Source of the DNA: Blastomyces gilchristii SLH14081 | Lineage: Eukaryota > Ascomycota > Eurotiomycetes > Onygenales > Ajellomycetaceae | Direction: 5' to 3' | Length of the DNA stretch: 64,000 bases | Assembly (NCBI RefSeq): GCF_000003855.2 | Contig: NW_003101679.1 | Span: 3,794,889 to 3,858,888, forward strand | Part shown: in pieces, positions 60,397 through 64,000 of the stretch | Position numbering within the stretch: the first letter of the stretch is position 1 | Layout: each line of letters starts with the position of its first letter | Position numbers and translations under genes: made by a program | The notes under the pieces: generated by a model | Databases searched by the model: none | What the model was told of the DNA's origin: nothing | What the model saw: the letters and a program-made list of their open reading frames with translations, nothing else

Positions 60397-60767
60397 TATT
60401 ATTATTATTATTATTCTTTCATTATACTCATATACAAGCAGAGCTTATGATGAGTCCTTGCGTGATGTTAAATACAGGTCAAGTGTTGGTTATACAGGAG
60501 GAAATACAGGTGTTGAGACCACGCCAAGATAACAAGAACATAGAAAAATACAAAGGAGTGACAATTAGATACATGCGATAATAACTTCCCAGCCCAGGAA
60601 CATAGAGCAATTCATTGAAGCGATTTGTACACCTCTGTATTTATTAGGAACCTGAGGTGCTTGAGTTCTAGATTTAATGTATCCCCTGCGGGTTTCGAAC
60701 CCACGCGCCTTGGTTTCCCACGCCAAGGCGCTACCAGGTGGCCGCATTAACCATTCGGCCACCGGGG
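60397..60767 (-). mobile_element. Full-length tRNA-derived SINE
   Basis: Minus strand: tRNA-like head (60767-60684), an approx. 260-bp unrelated body, and a 3' end TATAATGAAAGAATAATAA into a TAA tail. Flanked by a 14-bp duplication, cgtatttaacagat, at 60383-60396 and 60768-60781. Almost undecayed (many CpG and GG). The 3' end resembles that of the LINE (TATAATTGAAGAATAATAA), suggesting the LINE reverse transcriptase mobilised it. The truncated relative is at 21815-22085. Confidence 0.92.
60684..60767 (-). pseudogene. tRNA-derived head of the SINE
   Basis: Minus strand GCCCCGGTGGCCGAATGG gives an A box (TGGCCGAATGG); GTGGGTTCGAAACCCGC is a perfect T arm with B box. A 9-bp hairpin (GCGCCTTGG/CCAAGGCGC, loop CGTGGGAAA) lies just before the T arm. 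Acceptor pairing is weak, so it is not a working tRNA. The hairpin-before-T-arm layout resembles the head of the chimeras although the sequence differs. Confidence 0.78.
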
Positions 60768-61307
60768 CGTATTTAACAGATCATTGAGTGTCTTTTAAAG
60801 AAGAAGAAGTTCATCTTAAGATATATTATAAAGAGAGTCTTATGATGACTCAGAATTCTTATTATTCTTCTTTTCTAACTTAATACTGTGATTCACTTCT
60901 GAGTCTTATAAGAGAGGTATATTTGTAATATTATCTTGTGAAAAGATATCTAGATATTCATGATATTATTAAGAGAGGTTTATATGAGAATCTGTTATTA
61001 TAGTATGAGATAACTTCTCTAGAGCTTTCTTGATATTGATTAGACTGATGAAACAGATTGTTACATAGTTCTGCTGTTAATAATTCTTTCAGTGACTTCT
61101 TTTTCAGAGTATTTTATAAGTATTGATAGAGATCTGTGTCAGATTCATAGTCTTGTGAATATCATCTTCATGAACTCTATTATTGTTAGGGAATATTAAG
61201 CTTCTGTTTCAAGTATTTAATAAGATGTCTTATTCAGATAGCCAGATAAGTTCTAATATAAGATTATAATTAAGATTATTAACTTTATATACATAGATAT
61301 CTTCATA

Positions 61308-61535
61308 TTAATATTCTCTGACATCTATGTTTAGCTTTATCATGTAATAAATATAAGCATTCTTTAAGTCATCAAATTCTGTGAGACGTTGAGGTTTTAA
61401 TAAGAGAATATGCTGAAGCTTATAATATCTTACAACTGAAAATTTAATCATTGTATAATAATATAGATCACTGTCTATCATGACTTTCATATTATATATG
61501 TTATCAATCACAGTAGATATAGGAATTGCATTCAT
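61308..61535 (-). pseudogene. Gypsy-1C aspartic protease region
   Basis: Open minus-strand frame AIPISTVIDNIYNMKVMIDSDLYYYTM then LLKPQRLTEFDDLKNAYI. This is the retropepsin-like segment of Ty3/gypsy polyproteins; the active Asp-Ser-Gly reads IDSD here. It is the longest uninterrupted version of the domain in the window. Confidence 0.78.
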
Positions 61536-63017
61536 TATTATTTTCTCTTTAAATTATTATTATCTGACCTCTTCAAGCTTCTGTTTATAAATTTGAATAG
61601 AAGCTAATCTTTTTCCTGTTTCATTGAGATATCTTCATAGTTATCTTCTGAATCTTTCTTCAATGTGATGTGATTGATATGTACTATCAGTGTTGATCTT
61701 TCTTTTAAATGAGACGACACATAGACTGATCAGCAGTTGAAAGTGATATATTCTAGTCAGTTATAATTAATATATATTTCTTGTTGATATTGATCAGTGA
61801 CTTCTTCAGAAGTAATTTCAGAGACTCAGAAGCCTGTTCAGATAGCAGAAATCCTTGTTTATGTATAGATATTTAAGTTCACTCAATTCATAATATGTGC
61901 ATTATTATTCTTTAATACAGGTGTATGAGTGACTGAGATATAGTGTCTTCTACTGCTGTTCTGTATACTCTTAAGCTTGATTAGATGATCATTCAATATT
62001 CAGAGTTGTATGCAGAAATCTTCATAAGTCTGATCTTTATCTGTGCTTATAAAAGTCTGTAGAAGTTTGAAAGTTAGTGTCTTCTTAAGCATGTTAATCT
62101 TCATTCTATTCTTTCAAGATTAATCATCTACTTCTAGAATCTTGGTGTCAAAATCAGAAATAAAAGTTGTGAGAGAAGTATTTCTCTGTTAGATACTCTG
62201 TAATTAATCTAATATCTTCTGTTATATAGTAGTGTCTTGAAACAGAACATTGAGATATTTGATGATATTGTCAGATATATATAACACTGATTCACATGTC
62301 TTTATTTATGAATGAAACTTCTGTCTCACATAATTGTTTAATCAATCATTGATATATCAATCTTGATTAGTTAATGAACTGATGGCATCTTCATCTATAC
62401 TTAGTTTTGCAAGGATTTTCAATCTTTATGATGAGTAGAGAGTGAGATCAGAAGTATTAAAATATGCAGAAGTATCTAGATATTTCTTCAGCACTCACAT
62501 GTTTATATCTGATTCAGTCAGTGTTGAAATTACTTATACAGAAATTCCTAGTTAAGATAATTATTGAATTTCCTTGTATTAGTGTTGTTGAGTTACATGC
62601 ATATCAGCTATCTATTACTGTTGTAATTTCAACATTACTCAGAGTCACTGTGATACTGTATCTATGCTCGCCTTCGAGAGATCTCTCATATTATCAGTAG
62701 ACATAGCTGTATTGTTTATCAAATGTGTGATATCTGTGAAATTGAAAGAAGTGTAATCATATGACTATCTCATATATCTGTGTCAGAACTCTCAGATCTT
62801 TCACTGTCATTCTCTTATGAGATCTTGTTACAGGGTCAGAGTGACTGATGAGTAAGCTTCTATCTAGAAACTTGATATCTGCTTAACTATTTAATTATTT
62901 CTCTATTTCTTATATCTTATTACATGTTTGAATATCTTAGTGAGTAATGATTTCTAAAAAGAAGACAATGAATGTCAATAATTGTTTCTAATAAGAAGAT
63001 GATGAATGTTTTTCAAG
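61536..63017 (-). pseudogene. Gypsy-1C gag
   Basis: Reverse-complement match to 24664-26140. Decayed capsid and nucleocapsid regions with no open frame longer than a few dozen codons. Plus-strand frames here (e.g. 62464-62700) are shadows. Confidence 0.72.
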
Positions 63018-63301
63018 TATAAGAGGCCTATACTAAATAGATTGATATAATATATAGATCTTATATAACAAAGTGAAAAATGTTAGAAAAGAAAAAGAAA
63101 GAGAAAGTGCAGAAATCAGTGATTAAAGTGAATATTTATATGTGTACACAGTGAAGCTTCAGGGCAGAAGAATAGAAATTTCATGAGTTTTCAGCTAAGA
63201 ATTGATGACTGAGAATTGATGACCGAGAATTGAGGCCTTAGTAGAAATCTGTGCAGTGTAATGAAATAGTCTATATAATTGATCAGGCGCAGCCCGTCAC
63301 A
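63018..63301 (-). repeat. Gypsy-1C 5' LTR
   Basis: 284 bp; minus strand begins TGTGACGGGCTGCGCC. Pair of 57269-57571, from which it differs by point changes and the missing internal duplication. Confidence 0.88.
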
Positions 63302-64000
63302 TAAGCAACTCATGAGTTTTAGTATCTATAAAATAACCTGCTAGAGAAGAGTTATAATACCTTTTAATAAGTTCTATATATAGAAACTTATTCATAAGTA
63401 TATAAATTCAGTTCTCTCTTTATAAGAGATTATTTAAGTTTCTTTAATTCTTTATTTCTGTAGAATTAATTTCTGCTATAAGCAGTTTCTGAATATACTG
63501 AGTATATTCATTCTTCAGTTGCAGTTCAGATAATCTGAACAGAAGATCTTATAAAGACTTATACTCTGTTTTCTCTTATATCAGATCTTCTATAATACTT
63601 CTCAAAGTCTGCAAACTCTTCAGATTATAGATATTCTCTTCAAGAATTCTCACAGAGATTCTCAGAGTGTTGACTTTGAGTATTATAGAGAGTAGTTATA
63701 CAGACTTCTTTTCTTTCTTTCTTCTCTTCTCTTATAGAGAATTAAAAGACTCTTCAGTTAATCTCTTTATTATACTCAGTCTGAGTATTCTGTGAAGCTT
63801 TTCTAGCTTCTCTAGTCTCTCTGTGTCTGTTATTCTGATCTTCTTGACATAGTCAGATTTATAAGAGAGTTTATTTACTGAGTTCTTAGTTCTCTTGATA
63901 TACTCTATTTTAAATCAAAACTTACTCAGTCTCTGAGCTCAGTGAATCTATCACTGTGAGAGTTTCTTAGTTAAAGTAAACTGTTATAAACTATTATAAT
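63302..64000 (-). mobile_element. Gypsy-3, RNase H end and integrase zinc domain
   Basis: Minus strand from the window edge: RNase H C-terminal segment (QRLSKF*FKIEYIKRTKNSVNKLS, compare the usual ...F-x-I-x-Y-x-x-G-x-x-N-x-x-A-D-x-L-S), then near 63380-63302 the first half of the H2C2 finger (LIKRYYNSSLAGYF, IDTKTHELL), where gypsy-1C interrupts it. Continues beyond the window to the right. Confidence 0.78.

Larger units (their letters stand above)
57572..61307 (-). pseudogene. Gypsy-1C pol (RT to chromodomain)
   Basis: Minus strand. The frame 57976-57794 (MNLRNIQITHSSHILNYHYV ... VIEVLDSHNYYLDT) is the integrase C-terminus; the chromodomain follows toward 57600. RT lies around 59990-60380, with the YLDD region near 60000-60020. 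All domains carry TGA/TAA stops. Interrupted by the SINE at 60397-60767. Confidence 0.78.
57269..63301 (-). mobile_element. Gypsy-1C: complete chromovirus-like element, minus strand
   Basis: Complete copy with LTRs at 57269-57571 and 63018-63301 and a 5-bp duplication, taagc, at 57264-57268 and 63302-63306. Minus-strand order from the right: 5' LTR, gag (about 63017-61560), protease (61535-61308), RT, RNase H, integrase, chromodomain, 3' LTR. A full-length SINE (60397-60767) is nested near the RT start. It lies exactly in the integrase zinc domain of gypsy-3. Confidence 0.92.

Noticed and set aside
60684..60767. Functional class II tRNA gene
   Set aside because: Weak acceptor pairing and ambiguous anticodon; it is contiguous with a SINE body, tail and TSD.
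1..64000. CRISPR array, bacterial operon or secondary-metabolite cluster
   Set aside because: No regularly spaced repeats and spacers, spliced eukaryotic gene structure, and only transposon domains besides syp1.

Overview
This window looks like a filamentous ascomycete chromosome: one compact, intron-rich, GC-balanced gene (about 14.2-18.4 kb) sits inside roughly 60 kb of very AT-rich, repeat-filled DNA. The repeats carry the mark of a RIP-like process: C-to-T and G-to-A decay, Trp codons turned into TGA, and almost no CpG. The gene encodes Syp1 (F-BAR plus mu-homology endocytic adaptor). Its sequence and the large AT isochores full of Ty3/gypsy elements suggest Eurotiomycetes, perhaps an Onygenales/Blastomyces-like fungus; that placement is inference.

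Layout. 0.25-8.2 kb: a hAT DNA transposon with an 8-bp target-site duplication (TSD) and a decayed transposase. It is interrupted by a chimeric retroelement (chimera A: tRNA-like head, 670-bp non-coding body, 3' part of a LINE; 15-bp TSD). 8.3-10.4 kb: a second chimera (B, 14-bp TSD). 10.4-14.2 kb: decayed DNA I cannot assign, with a degenerate tandem repeat around an assembly gap. 14.2-18.4 kb: the syp1 island. 18.4-20.7 kb: fragments of a minus-strand LINE, gypsy-2 and hAT. 20.7-24.4 kb: 5' part of a Tad1-like LINE carrying two non-autonomous hAT copies and a truncated SINE.

24.4-46.8 kb is a nest. Gypsy-1A (+, chromodomain, 270-bp LTRs, TSD ctatc) holds gypsy-2 (minus, 167-bp LTRs). Gypsy-2 in turn holds a full-length LINE (33.3-40.8 kb) and, inside one LTR, a 5'-truncated LINE (12-bp TSD). 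46.8-49.8 kb resumes the LINE that gypsy-1A split. 49.8-56.4 kb is gypsy-1B (+, 5' LTR lost), holding chimera C (10-bp TSD). 56.4-56.7 kb is a LINE 3' end. 56.7-64 kb is gypsy-3 (minus), split at its integrase zinc domain by a complete gypsy-1C (minus, TSD taagc), which contains a full-length tRNA-derived SINE (14-bp TSD).

No element looks coding-competent. The gypsy elements encode gag, protease, RT, RNase H and integrase; the LINE encodes a zinc-knuckle ORF1 and an endonuclease-RT-RNase H ORF2. The SINE and the chimeras have no coding capacity and must have used LINE machinery; SINE and LINE share a similar 3' end and TAA-repeat tail. The most notable observation is the family of three TSD-flanked chimeras, in which one tRNA-headed body, always ending in ctgtag, is fused to the LINE at different points. 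This resembles MINE elements (WEIRD-MGL fusions) of Magnaporthe.
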